From assembly GCA_003212655.1 (NCBI GenBank), contig QCPF01000002.1, positions 28,490 to 92,489 on the forward strand: a stretch of 64,000 nt of DNA, written 5' to 3'. The stretch comes from Prochlorococcus sp. AG-436-D21 (lineage in GTDB: Bacteria; Cyanobacteriota; Cyanobacteriia; PCC-6307; Cyanobiaceae). Every line of letters starts with the position of its first letter. The first letter of the stretch is position 1. The notes below the pieces were generated by a model. That model made no database searches, was not told the origin of the DNA, and worked only from the letters and a program-made list of their open reading frames with translations. Made by a program: the position numbers and the translations under genes. This document shows positions 9,029 through 19,563 of this stretch, in pieces.

Positions 9029-11755
9029 TTAAAAATTATTGTCAACTCTTTTTGTTGCAGGATTAATATCTTCAGAGACTTTTATAAGATCATTAGATTC
9101 AGAAACAGGAAAACGGTTAATAGCTTTTAATGCTAACTTAGCTTTGCTTTTTAATTTATTACTAACACCAATACAGTATTGCACTTGAGAAAGGACATCA
9201 ATTGATCTTCTGATAATCCTCACTACATCACCTTCGTCTAATGAAGTATTAAAAACTAAATCTTTCCATTTTTTTCCTCTTGCCCATTCAGAAATAATTC
9301 CAGTCAACTCTGTTTCTAGATAGATAGGAATTTCAATATGAAACTTATTTTGTTGAAAAGAGACTAATTTTCTTAAACCATCTAATTCATTAAAAACATC
9401 TATTACCTTTAAAGAAGGCTTGAAATTACACCAAAGATTAGGCCTCCTTACATCAACACATATAGCTTGAATAATTGCAGCTAAATCAGGAGGATCTAAA
9501 TCGTCTAAATAACCACTAACTAAAACAAGACCAATCCATAATTCATTTTCGCTTCTTATTGCACCAACTGTTTGTCCAACTTCTGTTAATTCCAAATCAA
9601 TTAAACAACCAAAATGATTCAAAATTTTAATCAAATCAGTAAAAGTTCTCCAGTTATGATTTTCTTTATCCTCAAGAAGTTTTTTTCTAATATTTATTTC
9701 TTGTTCAACATCAATTATTTTTTTTCTATATTTCTTTAATTTCTTGGAGTCTCCAAATCTGTGTGCAGGATGATCAGTAACTGTTTCTTCTAAATTATTA
9801 ATTTGTTGCTTTTGTGCCAAAACTTCCGTTGACAAATCATATTGTGGAGTTTGTAAATCATTTTTTTTAGAAACTTCTAAAATTCGATCCGCATAACACT
9901 GCGACATATCATCTCCCCTAAATACCTCTCCAGAAAAATACATCTTTGGCACTTCAAGTCCTAAAACATCAATTGCATCCAATTCATTAAAAATACTTAC
10001 TATGTATGAGGGTTTTATAAGAATAAATAAATTATCAATTGTCAAACACAATAGACTCTTAATTTTTTGGGATTCATATATTTTCTTACAAATTAATCCT
10101 GGAACAATTTTTCTTTTAATTTGAGGAGCTTTGATTGAAATTAAGCTTCCATCTTTAATATATGGGAGTGCATTAGTTATCTCTTCTGATAATTTTTCTG
10201 CTGATTGTTTTTCTAAAATTTTCAAGAGTCTTCTCTCTTCTTTTAGACGATTTTTTAACTTTTCGTATGCATCAAAATCTTTCCATGAAACATTAGATGT
10301 AATTTTTTTTAATTCAATTAAATCCTTATCTAAATTTTCAAGAATTATATTCTCTCCTGCTGATTCACCTAAATATAAAAAACTACCAAAACTTCTTTTA
10401 ATTAATTCTTTAGACTTTTCTAAAGTATAACTTTGTAAAAGATTAAGTACCATTCCATAGCTAGGAGTGAATTGACTTTCTAAAGCATTTGGTTTGCTTA
10501 TAGCCAGTGCACTAGCTTCCTTGGCACCTTCGAATCTTGTTTGTAATGTAACAACATATCCCTGGGTATCTTTTCCTCTTCTTCCTGCTCTTCCTGACAT
10601 TTGCAAAAATTCACTGCTAAATAATAATCTATGCCCATCTTCTGTCCTTTTTGATAAAGAAGAAATAACGGTTGTTCTTGCAGGCATATTTATACCTGCA
10701 GCAAGAGTTTCAGTTGCAAAAACAACTTTTATTAAACCTTGCTGAAATAATTCCTCAACCAATTCTTTCCATGCAGGCAATAATCCAGCATGATGAGATG
10801 CAATACCGCGTTTTAATGCCTCGCATTGAGATTTATCTTTAATTGCCTCCTGATTATTTTTAAGATATACATCTAATTTTTGGGATATCATACTTGCTTC
10901 TGAATAACTTACTAAAGTTAAATCTTTTATATTCTCAATAGCCTTGTCACATCCTCTTCTACTAAAAATAAAATAAATAGCTGGCAACATATTTCGTTCA
11001 GCTAGTTTCGAGATCACAAAGCCAATTGAGGGAGACTTTGGTTGCATTATTCTTCCCACTTTTCCTCTTATTTTCTGCCCTTTAGGAGCTCTCCAAATCT
11101 TACAGTTTGGATGAATTCCATTACCCTTATTATTTAAAAGTGGATGGAGGCCTTTAATACTACAAAAAATAAAATCAAGTGGGACTGGTCTCTTATCACT
11201 ATTAATTAGTACTGTGGGCCCATGAACTTTTTCTATCCAATTTTGTAATTGATCTGCATTTGCTATTGTTGCTGATAAAGCTATTAATTGAGTTCTAGTA
11301 GGGCAATGGATTATAGTTTCTTCCCAAACTGTGCCTCTTTGGGGGTCATTCATATAATGACATTCATCAAGAATCACAGATTCTAAATTTTCTAAGGGAT
11401 CATCAAATTCATCAAATTCGCCATAAAGCATGTTCCTAAAAATCTCAGTCGTCATGACTAAGATTGGTGCTTCTCTATTTATGCTTATATCTCCAGTTAA
11501 AAGACCAACTTTATTCTCACCATATTGATTAGAAAAATCTCTAAACTTTTGGTTTGATAGGGCCTTTAAAGGTGTTGTATAAAAAACTCTGCTGTAATGA
11601 GATAAGCCTCTATATATAGCAAATTCACCTATCAATGTTTTACCCGAACCTGTTGGTGCCGTTAAAACAACAGAATTTCCGCTATTAATAGCTCGTATTG
11701 CTTCTAATTGGAAATCATCTAGCGGAAATGGAAAATATTCCTCTAAATTAAGCAA
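9029..11755 (-). CDS. DEAD/DEAH-box superfamily 2 RNA helicase with DSHCT domain (Ski2/Mtr4-like)
   Basis: Walker A APTGSGKT, DECHY box, SATIAN, QMSGRAGRRGKD, C-terminal DSHCT-like region. Confidence 0.9.
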   Translation of the reverse strand: MLNLEEYFPFPLDDFQLEAIRAINSGNSVVLTAPTGSGKTLIGEFAIYRGLSHYSRVFYTTPLKALSNQKFRDFSNQYGENKVGLLTGDISINREAPILVMTTEIFRNMLYGEFDEFDDPLENLESVILDECHYMNDPQRGTVWEETIIHCPTRTQLIALSATIANADQLQNWIEKVHGPTVLINSDKRPVPLDFIFCSIKGLHPLLNNKGNGIHPNCKIWRAPKGQKIRGKVGRIMQPKSPSIGFVISKLAERNMLPAIYFIFSRRGCDKAIENIKDLTLVSYSEASMISQKLDVYLKNNQEAIKDKSQCEALKRGIASHHAGLLPAWKELVEELFQQGLIKVVFATETLAAGINMPARTTVISSLSKRTEDGHRLLFSSEFLQMSGRAGRRGKDTQGYVVTLQTRFEGAKEASALAISKPNALESQFTPSYGMVLNLLQSYTLEKSKELIKRSFGSFLYLGESAGENIILENLDKDLIELKKITSNVSWKDFDAYEKLKNRLKEERRLLKILEKQSAEKLSEEITNALPYIKDGSLISIKAPQIKRKIVPGLICKKIYESQKIKSLLCLTIDNLFILIKPSYIVSIFNELDAIDVLGLEVPKMYFSGEVFRGDDMSQCYADRILEVSKKNDLQTPQYDLSTEVLAQKQQINNLEETVTDHPAHRFGDSKKLKKYRKKIIDVEQEINIRKKLLEDKENHNWRTFTDLIKILNHFGCLIDLELTEVGQTVGAIRSENELWIGLVLVSGYLDDLDPPDLAAIIQAICVDVRRPNLWCNFKPSLKVIDVFNELDGLRKLVSFQQNKFHIEIPIYLETELTGIISEWARGKKWKDLVFNTSLDEGDVVRIIRRSIDVLSQVQYCIGVSNKLKSKAKLALKAINRFPVSESNDLIKVSEDINPATKRVDNNF

Positions 11756-11894
11756 TAATTGTGATTGAAGAGAGGATGAGTTAACTTCTTAATATATGAT
11801 CTATATAGATATTAATAAACAAAAAATACCTTGCAAACTTTAATAGTAAATCTAAATCTTTTTAATTAAATCCACTATATTTTATTTTGCCAAA

Positions 11895-13034
11895 ATGAAA
11901 AAAGTAAAAATTCCAAAAAATAGAATCCGTAAATTAAAAACATTTTCTTTAGGTAAAAAATCATTCGAACTTCTAAGTTTCAATTCGCAAAATAAAAAAC
12001 TTATAGACTTATGCAGTAATGATTATTTTGGATTAAGTAGGGACAAGGATTTAATAAAAGCTGCTTACGAAATAAGCTTGTTAGAAGGTATTGGTTCAGG
12101 AAGCTCTAGGTTTATTACAGGTTCAAGACCAATACATAAATTATTAGAAACAAAACTTGCCAAATGGCTTGATCAAGAGAAAGTATTACTCTTCCCAAGC
12201 GGATTTCAAGCAAATATAGCCGCTATCCAAACTTTAGCAAACAGAAATAGTATCGTAATAGCAGATAAATTGATCCATAACTCTTTATTGGTTGGAGTCA
12301 AGGCTGCTCAAGCAAAACTAGTTCGATTTTCACACAATAATTTAAAAGACTTAGAAGATAAAATTATTAAATCTAACAAGAAAAAAAATTCCATTCTAGT
12401 TGTTGTTGAATCTCTTTATAGTATGGAGGGATCAATTGCTCCGCTCAGAGAAATAACGGAAATTTGCAAAAAAAATAATGTTCAATTATTAGTTGACGAA
12501 GCTCATGCAATTGGGATCTTGGGCCCTGAAGGCAGAGGGTTAAGTTTTAATTGTCGTTCAAATATAACTATGATTACTGGAACTTTTGGAAAAGCATTTG
12601 GAAGCGGTGGAGCTTTCATAGCTTCAAATTCAGAAATTGGAGAATATCTGATCCAAACAAGTGGTGCATTTAGGTATACGACCGCACTTGCACCATCTTT
12701 AGCTGCTGGGGCATTAGAAGGTTTAAAAAAAATTTTAGAAAATAAAGAATGGGGTAATGATTTGTTATCTTCTGCGAATGTATGGAAAGATGAAATTATT
12801 AAAAATTTTAGTTTTCCAGTTCAGGGAGATTCTCACATTTTATCAATTATTGTTGGCGAAGAAGAGAAGGCAATTTATCTACAAAAATATCTCGAAAAAA
12901 ATGGTTTTTTAGCAATTGCAATAAGGCCTCCAACTGTTCCAGTGGGGCAATCAAGAATCAGAATAACAATACGAAGAAACTTAGATTTTAATCTGCTAAA
13001 GAATTTCATTGCAGTATTAAAAGAGTTTAAATGA
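11895..13034 (+). CDS. bioF: 8-amino-7-oxononanoate synthase
   Basis: LCSNDYFGLSRDKDL, GSGSSRFITGSRPIHKLLE, DEAHAIGILGPEGRG, TGTFGKAFGSGGAF. Confidence 0.93.
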   Translation: MKKVKIPKNRIRKLKTFSLGKKSFELLSFNSQNKKLIDLCSNDYFGLSRDKDLIKAAYEISLLEGIGSGSSRFITGSRPIHKLLETKLAKWLDQEKVLLFPSGFQANIAAIQTLANRNSIVIADKLIHNSLLVGVKAAQAKLVRFSHNNLKDLEDKIIKSNKKKNSILVVVESLYSMEGSIAPLREITEICKKNNVQLLVDEAHAIGILGPEGRGLSFNCRSNITMITGTFGKAFGSGGAFIASNSEIGEYLIQTSGAFRYTTALAPSLAAGALEGLKKILENKEWGNDLLSSANVWKDEIIKNFSFPVQGDSHILSIIVGEEEKAIYLQKYLEKNGFLAIAIRPPTVPVGQSRIRITIRRNLDFNLLKNFIAVLKEFK

Positions 13035-13735
13035 AGCAAATTATTACTCAACATGGGTGGGGACTAAATAAATATTTCTGGGATGATTATAAAGTTGATT
13101 TTTTAAATAATAATTGGCATTGGCAAGATAATGAAAGGGGCTATTTTTCGACAAATAATTATCAAGCAAAATGGATTAAAAGCGAATCTAAGAAAGAAAT
13201 CAGAATGGCTTTATGCCATTCATTTGGTTTTCATTTAATGCAAAAAGAAATTTTAAAAGAATCAACTCATATTGTTCTTATCAATTCTTTTAATAATTTT
13301 CTTCCTTTAAGTAATAAGAGAAACTTTATTTTGAGATCTCTAAAAAGAATGGAAACAAAAATCATAAGAGATGAAACTAAGGATATGTTGAAAGAATTTA
13401 TACATAGATCATTTATGCCAAATGATATGGATAATAGTTTTAAAAATATCTTTTATAAGAGTTTAGAGAATTTAAATAAAAGTCTTCTTTTAAGTGATTT
13501 GAAACAACTTTACATCAATAGAGATTTTCCAGTATTTTTAAGAAAAAATTGCAAAATTATTTTTATCAAATCAGAAAATGATTTAATTCTTAACAACGAA
13601 TCAAATAATATCTTTTTAGATTCCTTAAATAAAGCACTTGATAGGAAGCCAATTTTAATTAAATTAGCTCAGCAAGGTCATTGCTTGAATCATTTAAATT
13701 TACACGAGATTTTACTTAATACACTTAATGATTGA
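13031..13735 (+). CDS. Putative pimeloyl-ACP methyl ester esterase (alpha/beta hydrolase, BioK-like)
   Basis: Lies between bioF and bioC; ITQHGWGLNKYFW, nucleophile-elbow-like ALCHSFGFHLM, late His in QQGHCLNHLN. Confidence 0.65.
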   Translation: MKQIITQHGWGLNKYFWDDYKVDFLNNNWHWQDNERGYFSTNNYQAKWIKSESKKEIRMALCHSFGFHLMQKEILKESTHIVLINSFNNFLPLSNKRNFILRSLKRMETKIIRDETKDMLKEFIHRSFMPNDMDNSFKNIFYKSLENLNKSLLLSDLKQLYINRDFPVFLRKNCKIIFIKSENDLILNNESNNIFLDSLNKALDRKPILIKLAQQGHCLNHLNLHEILLNTLND

Positions 13736-14498
13736 AATGGATAATAAAAATTGGAATGAGAAAATAAAAAATAATTTCAATGATGCTGCATATCGGTATC
13801 TAGAGTATTCAAATATTCAGAAATTTTTTGCAAAAAAGATTGTTCAATTTATCAAAGAATTAAATCCTCAAACAAATGGTGAATGGATAGATCTTGGATC
13901 AGGACCAGGACTATTAGCAGATGAAATAGAAAAAAAATTTTCTTCCCAAAAAGTATCCAGAATTGATTTCAGCAAGAAGATGCTCCTTGAGAATAAATTA
14001 TCTAGAAAAAAAATTTTATGGGATTTGAATAAAGATTTACCTCCTGAAATAAAAAACTGTTCTCTATTAACATCTAACTTTTGCATACATTGGTTAAACA
14101 ACCCAAAAAAGACAATAAAAAATTGGTTTAGCAAATTAACTCCTGGAGGTTTTTTAATCATTTCATATCCAACAAAAGATTGTTTTCCTGAATGGAAAGA
14201 TACATGTAAAAAAATTGATATTGAATATAGTGGTCTTAATTTCCTTTGCTCTAGAGAATTATTAAAAGATTTCAAATCAACTGAAATATATTATTCAGAA
14301 CAATTTAATTATCTTGAGAATTTTGAAGATGTATATAAGCTTTTTAGAAGCATTAAAAATGTGGGGGCACAATCAACTAATTGTAAACGTAAAACAGTAA
14401 AAGAGTTAAAGCAAATTCAAAAGTTTTGGCCAAAGAATTATAATAATAAAGTTAATCTTTCATGGAAAATTGAGATTCAAATCATAAAGAAATTATGA
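13728..14498 (+). CDS. bioC: Malonyl-ACP O-methyltransferase
   Basis: SAM motif WIDLGSGPGLLADEIEKKF; LLTSNFCIHWLNNPKKTIKNW; LTPGGFLIISYPT; biotin cluster context. Confidence 0.85.
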   Translation: MIEMDNKNWNEKIKNNFNDAAYRYLEYSNIQKFFAKKIVQFIKELNPQTNGEWIDLGSGPGLLADEIEKKFSSQKVSRIDFSKKMLLENKLSRKKILWDLNKDLPPEIKNCSLLTSNFCIHWLNNPKKTIKNWFSKLTPGGFLIISYPTKDCFPEWKDTCKKIDIEYSGLNFLCSRELLKDFKSTEIYYSEQFNYLENFEDVYKLFRSIKNVGAQSTNCKRKTVKELKQIQKFWPKNYNNKVNLSWKIEIQIIKKL

Positions 14499-15163
14499 GC
14501 ATTAACAATGATATTTTCAAATTTATAATTTGTGGAACAGATACTGATATTGGGAAAACCTTAATTAGCTCTTTTTTCGTTAAAGGGTTAAATTCCTTTT
14601 ATTGGAAGCCTATTCAAAGTGGTATTGAATCGCAAACTGATAGTCAAACTATTGAAAAACTTACACAAGTAAATAAAGAGAAAATCATCAAAGAAGCTTA
14701 TGTCTTTACAAAACCTCTATCTCCTCATTGGGCTGCTGAAATAGATCAAAAAACTATTAACTTTGACAAGTTGAGTTTGCCAAAAGTGCAAGGCTCATTA
14801 ATTGTAGAAACTGCAGGTGGATTAATGGTTCCAATAACACGCAATTTTTTGCAAATAGATCAAATAAAACAATGGAATCTTCCGGTAATACTTGTATGTA
14901 AGAGCTCACTTGGCACTCTTAACCATACCCTGCTAAGTATTGAGGCTTTAAAACGAAGAAATATTGAGATTTTAGGTTTAGTAGTCAATGGCGAAAAACA
15001 CCAAGATAATCCAAAAACGCTAGTTGAGTTTAGTGGTATTCCTTTAATTGCTGAATTTCCTTACATCAAAAAAATGGACTCAAATAATTTAGATATACTA
15101 TGGAAAGAACTAGACATCAAGAATAAGTTGATCTCACTTTTCGAATCAAAAAAAGTTAAATGA
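14495..15163 (+). CDS. bioD: Dethiobiotin synthetase
   Basis: FIICGTDTDIGKTLISSFF P-loop, YWKPIQSGIE, VETAGGLMVPI. Confidence 0.93.
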   Translation: MSINNDIFKFIICGTDTDIGKTLISSFFVKGLNSFYWKPIQSGIESQTDSQTIEKLTQVNKEKIIKEAYVFTKPLSPHWAAEIDQKTINFDKLSLPKVQGSLIVETAGGLMVPITRNFLQIDQIKQWNLPVILVCKSSLGTLNHTLLSIEALKRRNIEILGLVVNGEKHQDNPKTLVEFSGIPLIAEFPYIKKMDSNNLDILWKELDIKNKLISLFESKKVK

Positions 15164-16461
15164 AATCTTTGGATTCAGAATCTCCAAATCAAGCTTGGCA
15201 TCCAAATATTTGGCCACCTTTTACACAAATAAATACCAGCAAACCACAAATAGAAGTAACGCATGGTAAAGATGCTCTCCTATTTACTAAAGATCCTAAA
15301 AAAGAGCTAATTGACGCAATTAGTAGTTGGTGGGTAACTCTTCATGGCCACAGTAACGAATATATTGCGGATGCTATTTTCAATCAAGCAAAAAATCTTG
15401 AGCAAGTTATATTTGCTGATTTTTTACATCCACAGGCAAAAAAATTAGCAGAGAGGCTTAGTAGATTAACAAAACTAGAAAGATTATTCTTTTCTGATAA
15501 CGGTTCTACTGCAGTGGAAGTAGCTTTAAAAATTGCCTTCCAATCATGGCAAAATAGAGGAGAGACAAGGTCTCAAATAGTAGCTTTTGATGGTGCATAT
15601 CATGGAGATACATTTGGAGCAATGGCTTTAGGAGAAAGAAATATTTTCAATGAAAATTTCGATAATCTTATGTTCCCAGTTAGAAGAGTGCCATGGCCCT
15701 CAACTTGGATAAATGACGAAAAGGTAGAAAACAAAGAAAGTGAGGCAATCCAAAAATTAGAAGCTCTTCTTAAAACTCCCACAGTAGCAGTTATCCTTGA
15801 GCCACTAGTTCAAGGCGCAGGAGGCATGAATATGGTTAGACCTCAGTTCATTAAAAAAGTTTCAGAAACTATAAAAAATAATAATTCTTTATTAATTGCA
15901 GATGAAGTATTAACTGGTTTTGGAAGATGTGGAAGCCTTTTTGCATTTCAAAAATCCAATATCATTCCTGATTTAATAAGTATTTCAAAAGGCTTAACAG
16001 GCGGATTTTTACCGATGGGAATTACTTTATGTAAAGAAAAAATTTTTCAATCGTTCATTGATGATTGCCCAAGAAAAACTTTTTGGCATGGACATAGTTT
16101 TACTGCTAATCCTTTAGGTTGTGCTGCGGCAAACGCTAGCCTTGATTTATTAAAGAAAGAACCACACAAATACCTTTCATTTGAAGAAAAACATTTATCT
16201 CATTTAATTAAATTTAAAAATTTACCATACATAAAAAAGATAAGGGTATCCGGCACAATTGCTGCATTCGATTTAGATATTGGGAACAAAAAAGGTTATT
16301 TCAATAATATTGGGAAAGAAATAAAAAATCTAGCAATGGAGCAAGGTTTATTTATTAGACCCCTCGGGAATGTTATTTACCTCTTACCACCTCTCTGTAT
16401 AACGGATGATCAATTAGAAAAAAGTTACTGGATAATAAGGCAAATATTAGACAATTTATAA
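15160..16461 (+). CDS. bioA: Adenosylmethionine-8-amino-7-oxononanoate aminotransferase
   Basis: WPPFTQ, SSWWVTLHGHSNEYI, FSDNGSTAVEVALKIAFQ, LIADEVLTGFGRCGSLFA, SISKGLTGGFLPMG. Confidence 0.95.
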   Translation: MKSLDSESPNQAWHPNIWPPFTQINTSKPQIEVTHGKDALLFTKDPKKELIDAISSWWVTLHGHSNEYIADAIFNQAKNLEQVIFADFLHPQAKKLAERLSRLTKLERLFFSDNGSTAVEVALKIAFQSWQNRGETRSQIVAFDGAYHGDTFGAMALGERNIFNENFDNLMFPVRRVPWPSTWINDEKVENKESEAIQKLEALLKTPTVAVILEPLVQGAGGMNMVRPQFIKKVSETIKNNNSLLIADEVLTGFGRCGSLFAFQKSNIIPDLISISKGLTGGFLPMGITLCKEKIFQSFIDDCPRKTFWHGHSFTANPLGCAAANASLDLLKKEPHKYLSFEEKHLSHLIKFKNLPYIKKIRVSGTIAAFDLDIGNKKGYFNNIGKEIKNLAMEQGLFIRPLGNVIYLLPPLCITDDQLEKSYWIIRQILDNL

Positions 16462-16469
16462 ATAAAAAT

Positions 16470-16727
16470 TTAAGGTCCCTGAAGTATTGCATTTTCCACA
16501 TCTTCTCTATTAATGCAATAGGAAAATAGTCTTTTACTTTCTTGTCCTTCACTTTCCCAGATAACACTTAAATCTTCTTGTTCAAAAAGAATAGTCGCAT
16601 TCCAATTAGAAAGTAACAGATACCATTTAGCTGGATTATTAACATCCTTCACTGCACCTAAATCAGTTAGCCACAATTCCAATGATTGAAGTGAATGTTG
16701 GTTGATAGGTTTTTTTGAGAGATTCAC
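16470..16727 (-). CDS. Conserved cyanobacterial hypothetical protein (DUF3143-like)
   Basis: 85-aa ORF HSLQSLELWLTDLGAVKDVNNPAKWYLLLSNWNATILFEQEDLSVIW; DUF call from memory. Confidence 0.65.
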   Translation of the reverse strand: MNLSKKPINQHSLQSLELWLTDLGAVKDVNNPAKWYLLLSNWNATILFEQEDLSVIWESEGQESKRLFSYCINREDVENAILQGP

Positions 16728-16744
16728 AGACTTTTTTTAAAGTA

Positions 16745-17185
16745 TTATTTTACTAACCAGGTTGGTATTGTATCTAATTCTTTGCCAGTAAAAGAAGCAA
16801 TAAAAATTGAACAAATCAAGCTAATTGAAATGATAATAAATAAAAGGAATAACGAAAACAATTCCCCATTTGAAAAAGGTCTTCGGTTCTCTACTAAATT
16901 TTGATTTTTTGAATCGATTTTTAAACTATTTAAAACTTTATTCTTATTCTTACTTCTAAATTTTTTCTTTAATTTGTCATCATATATTTTCCTCAAATTA
17001 CTATTATTCAAATTTTCATAAGCTTCCAAAACTTCTTGGAATTTACTTTTAGCTTCGTCTATTTCTAAAGAAGTTGTATCAGGATGCAACTCAATGGAAA
17101 GTTTGCAAAATGCCTTTCTTAATTCATAATTTGAGGCATTTTCATCTACACCTAAAATTTTGTAATAAGAAATTTCCCCTTTCAA
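16745..17185 (-). CDS. J-domain (DnaJ-like) membrane protein
   Basis: ISYYKILGVDENASNYELRKAFCKLSIELHPDTT (J domain with HPD) and a C-terminal TM segment. Confidence 0.85.
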   Translation of the reverse strand: MKGEISYYKILGVDENASNYELRKAFCKLSIELHPDTTSLEIDEAKSKFQEVLEAYENLNNSNLRKIYDDKLKKKFRSKNKNKVLNSLKIDSKNQNLVENRRPFSNGELFSLFLLFIIISISLICSIFIASFTGKELDTIPTWLVK

Positions 17186-17274
17186 AATAATCGTTTATTA
17201 ATATTGTAATTCTAATAAATTTTTAATAAATAGAATGTATTTAATGAATAGTAAAAATTTATATTTATAACGAA

Positions 17275-17988
17275 ATGAAAAAACAAAACATTCCAGAAGA
17301 AATTTTTTCTTTAATAACTGAAGAAGAGATAATTATGTTTCAAGAATTGCAAATTAAAATTAAAGAATTAAATAAAAAAACCAACTTAACAAGATTAATT
17401 AATAGGGATGATTATTGGGTATCTCAAGTTTTTGACAGTATTTGGCCCTTTAAAACTTTCTCGAATTTTAATTTTGATAATAAAAAATTTTTAGATATTG
17501 GATCCGGCTGTGGCTTCCCTGGTTTAGCTTATGCCATAACTCATCCCACTTCAGAAATATACTTAGTAGATTCCTCCAAAAAGAAAACAGATGCACTAAA
17601 AGTCTTAATTAAAGAGATCAATTTCAAAAACAATATTCATATAATAAATGATCGTATTGAAAATTTAGCCCATCAATCGTTAATGAGAAATAGTTTCCAT
17701 ATAGCTACTACAAGAGCGGTGAGTAACCCATCAACAGTTTCAGAATATATATTACCTATGCTAAAAAAAGAAGGATTAGGAGTTTTATATTGTGGGAAAT
17801 GGACTGATGAAGAAAGTAAAAATCTAGATAAAACTTTAGAAATATTAGAAGGAAAATTTAAAGAGAAAAAGAATATTTTATTACCAAAAAGTAAAGGCAC
17901 CCGAAATATTATTCTTATTCAACCTAAAAATTTTTGTCCTGAAATTTACCCAAGAAAAGTTGGTAAACCTGAGAAAAATCCATTATAA
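17275..17988 (+). CDS. rsmG: 16S rRNA (guanine527-N7)-methyltransferase RsmG
   Basis: KKTNLTRLINRDDYWVSQVFDSIWP, FLDIGSGCGFPGLAYAI, VDSSKKKTDALK. Confidence 0.93.
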   Translation: MKKQNIPEEIFSLITEEEIIMFQELQIKIKELNKKTNLTRLINRDDYWVSQVFDSIWPFKTFSNFNFDNKKFLDIGSGCGFPGLAYAITHPTSEIYLVDSSKKKTDALKVLIKEINFKNNIHIINDRIENLAHQSLMRNSFHIATTRAVSNPSTVSEYILPMLKKEGLGVLYCGKWTDEESKNLDKTLEILEGKFKEKKNILLPKSKGTRNIILIQPKNFCPEIYPRKVGKPEKNPL

Positions 17989-17990
17989 AA

Positions 17991-19184
17991 TTATTTTTTT
18001 GATAATCTTTTAATAGAGTTATCTCCAAACTTTTCTTTTAAAGTTTTTAATTTTCTTATTACTTTTTTTGGATTTATATGGCCTTCTAAAACTTTCAATA
18101 ATTGGCCTTCGGAAACATCGACATCTAATAAATTAGCATTACATCCTGGAAACCAATGACTTCCATTCCCAAGCAATTGATATCTAGCTCTTGCAAATCC
18201 TTCCATATCCAAAGAATCTATTAAATTTGAAAGCCAAAGCAGAATGGGAATATTAATATTTCCAGGGGTGTATTCCCAACTCGGTAAATTTTTATTCCAA
18301 TTTTGATACCATTCAAAACCTAAAGCATTTATTGATTCCTCCCTTAATCTATTTACTATTTTTGGAACATAATGTTCAGTTTCTGATAACAAAGAGACCG
18401 CTTCTAAATGAAGATCAAAATCTGACTCTTTTGCAATGCCCACGCTGAGAGTGTGGACATTTTGGTTCCTTAAGCAAAAAAGATCATTAAAAACTATAGG
18501 ATGAAGCGGACTACAAAGTTCCAACATTTTTGTTGAAGGAGTATGAAGATGTCCCCCTTTATCAGTAGGACTTATTATGAAAACCCCAAGATCATATTTA
18601 TTTGCTAATTTAATAACCTTTGTATTTTCTTGATTAATGTAATACCAGTGCAAATTAACATAATCAAATAAGTTTGTTGATATGGCCTTTTCAATAAGCG
18701 AAGATTTGCCATGGGTTGAAAATCCAATAAATCCAATTAAATTTTCTTTTTGAAAATTTCGCAAAATATCAATACAACCTCCATCTCGAACAGCCTGATC
18801 TAAATGTTCCGCCGTATTAATACCATGTATTGCTAACAAATCAATTTTTTTAACTTTCAATTTTTCAATACTTGTTATGACGTCTTTCTCAAAAATTGTC
18901 GGATCACTATTTGGGGGGATTTTTGTTTGAATAATATTTGGGATTTTATTAGTATTTTTAAATCCCATCCCTAATTGCACCTCTGAAGTTCCATAATACT
19001 TGGCAGTTTCTACATGACTTAAGCCATATTTATTTGCCAAATTTAAAATATTCTCTAGTTTATTTTGCTCTTCATATGAAATCGCAGAGAAATCTAGTTG
19101 ATCCCAACTTTTTTGAAATCTCATGCCTCCTAAAGACAAAATAGGAATTTTTAGATTGGTTCTACCAAATCTCCGATACTGCAT
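17991..19184 (-). CDS. Aldo/keto reductase family oxidoreductase (COG1453-like)
   Basis: MQYRRFGRTNLKIPILSLGGMRFQ, GLSHVETAKYYGTSE, IDLLAIHGIN. Confidence 0.88.
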   Translation of the reverse strand: MQYRRFGRTNLKIPILSLGGMRFQKSWDQLDFSAISYEEQNKLENILNLANKYGLSHVETAKYYGTSEVQLGMGFKNTNKIPNIIQTKIPPNSDPTIFEKDVITSIEKLKVKKIDLLAIHGINTAEHLDQAVRDGGCIDILRNFQKENLIGFIGFSTHGKSSLIEKAISTNLFDYVNLHWYYINQENTKVIKLANKYDLGVFIISPTDKGGHLHTPSTKMLELCSPLHPIVFNDLFCLRNQNVHTLSVGIAKESDFDLHLEAVSLLSETEHYVPKIVNRLREESINALGFEWYQNWNKNLPSWEYTPGNINIPILLWLSNLIDSLDMEGFARARYQLLGNGSHWFPGCNANLLDVDVSEGQLLKVLEGHINPKKVIRKLKTLKEKFGDNSIKRLSKK

Positions 19185-19194
19185 CTTCTAAAAA

Positions 19195-19554
19195 TTAATG
19201 CTTATTCATTCTGGGTGGTTTTCCAAATGATTGAAACATATCCCTATCGAGAGAATTTTCCAAATCATCCAATTCTTCAAAATTTACCCAGTGAATACAA
19301 TCCACAGGGCACGTATCTATCGCTTCTTGAATTACATCAGCACTATCTCCATCTTGCCTAATAGCTCGACTCCTACCATGAAATTCATCAACCATAAAAG
19401 TGTTCGAAGCTACGTGTATACAATATTTGCAGCCAATACATTTAGCCTCATCAACCCAGACAGCTTTTTCTGCTAATTGTCCTCCCAATACAGGCTCCCA
19501 GCCCGTAATCTCAGTATTCTCTTCAAGATTATCAAATGGATCTATAAAATCCAT
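19195..19554 (-). CDS. Single-cluster [4Fe-4S] ferredoxin
   Basis: VDEAKCIGCKYCIHVASNTF...AIDTCPVDCIHWV. Confidence 0.92.
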   Translation of the reverse strand: MDFIDPFDNLEENTEITGWEPVLGGQLAEKAVWVDEAKCIGCKYCIHVASNTFMVDEFHGRSRAIRQDGDSADVIQEAIDTCPVDCIHWVNFEELDDLENSLDRDMFQSFGKPPRMNKH

Positions 19555-19563
19555 AATCTGATA

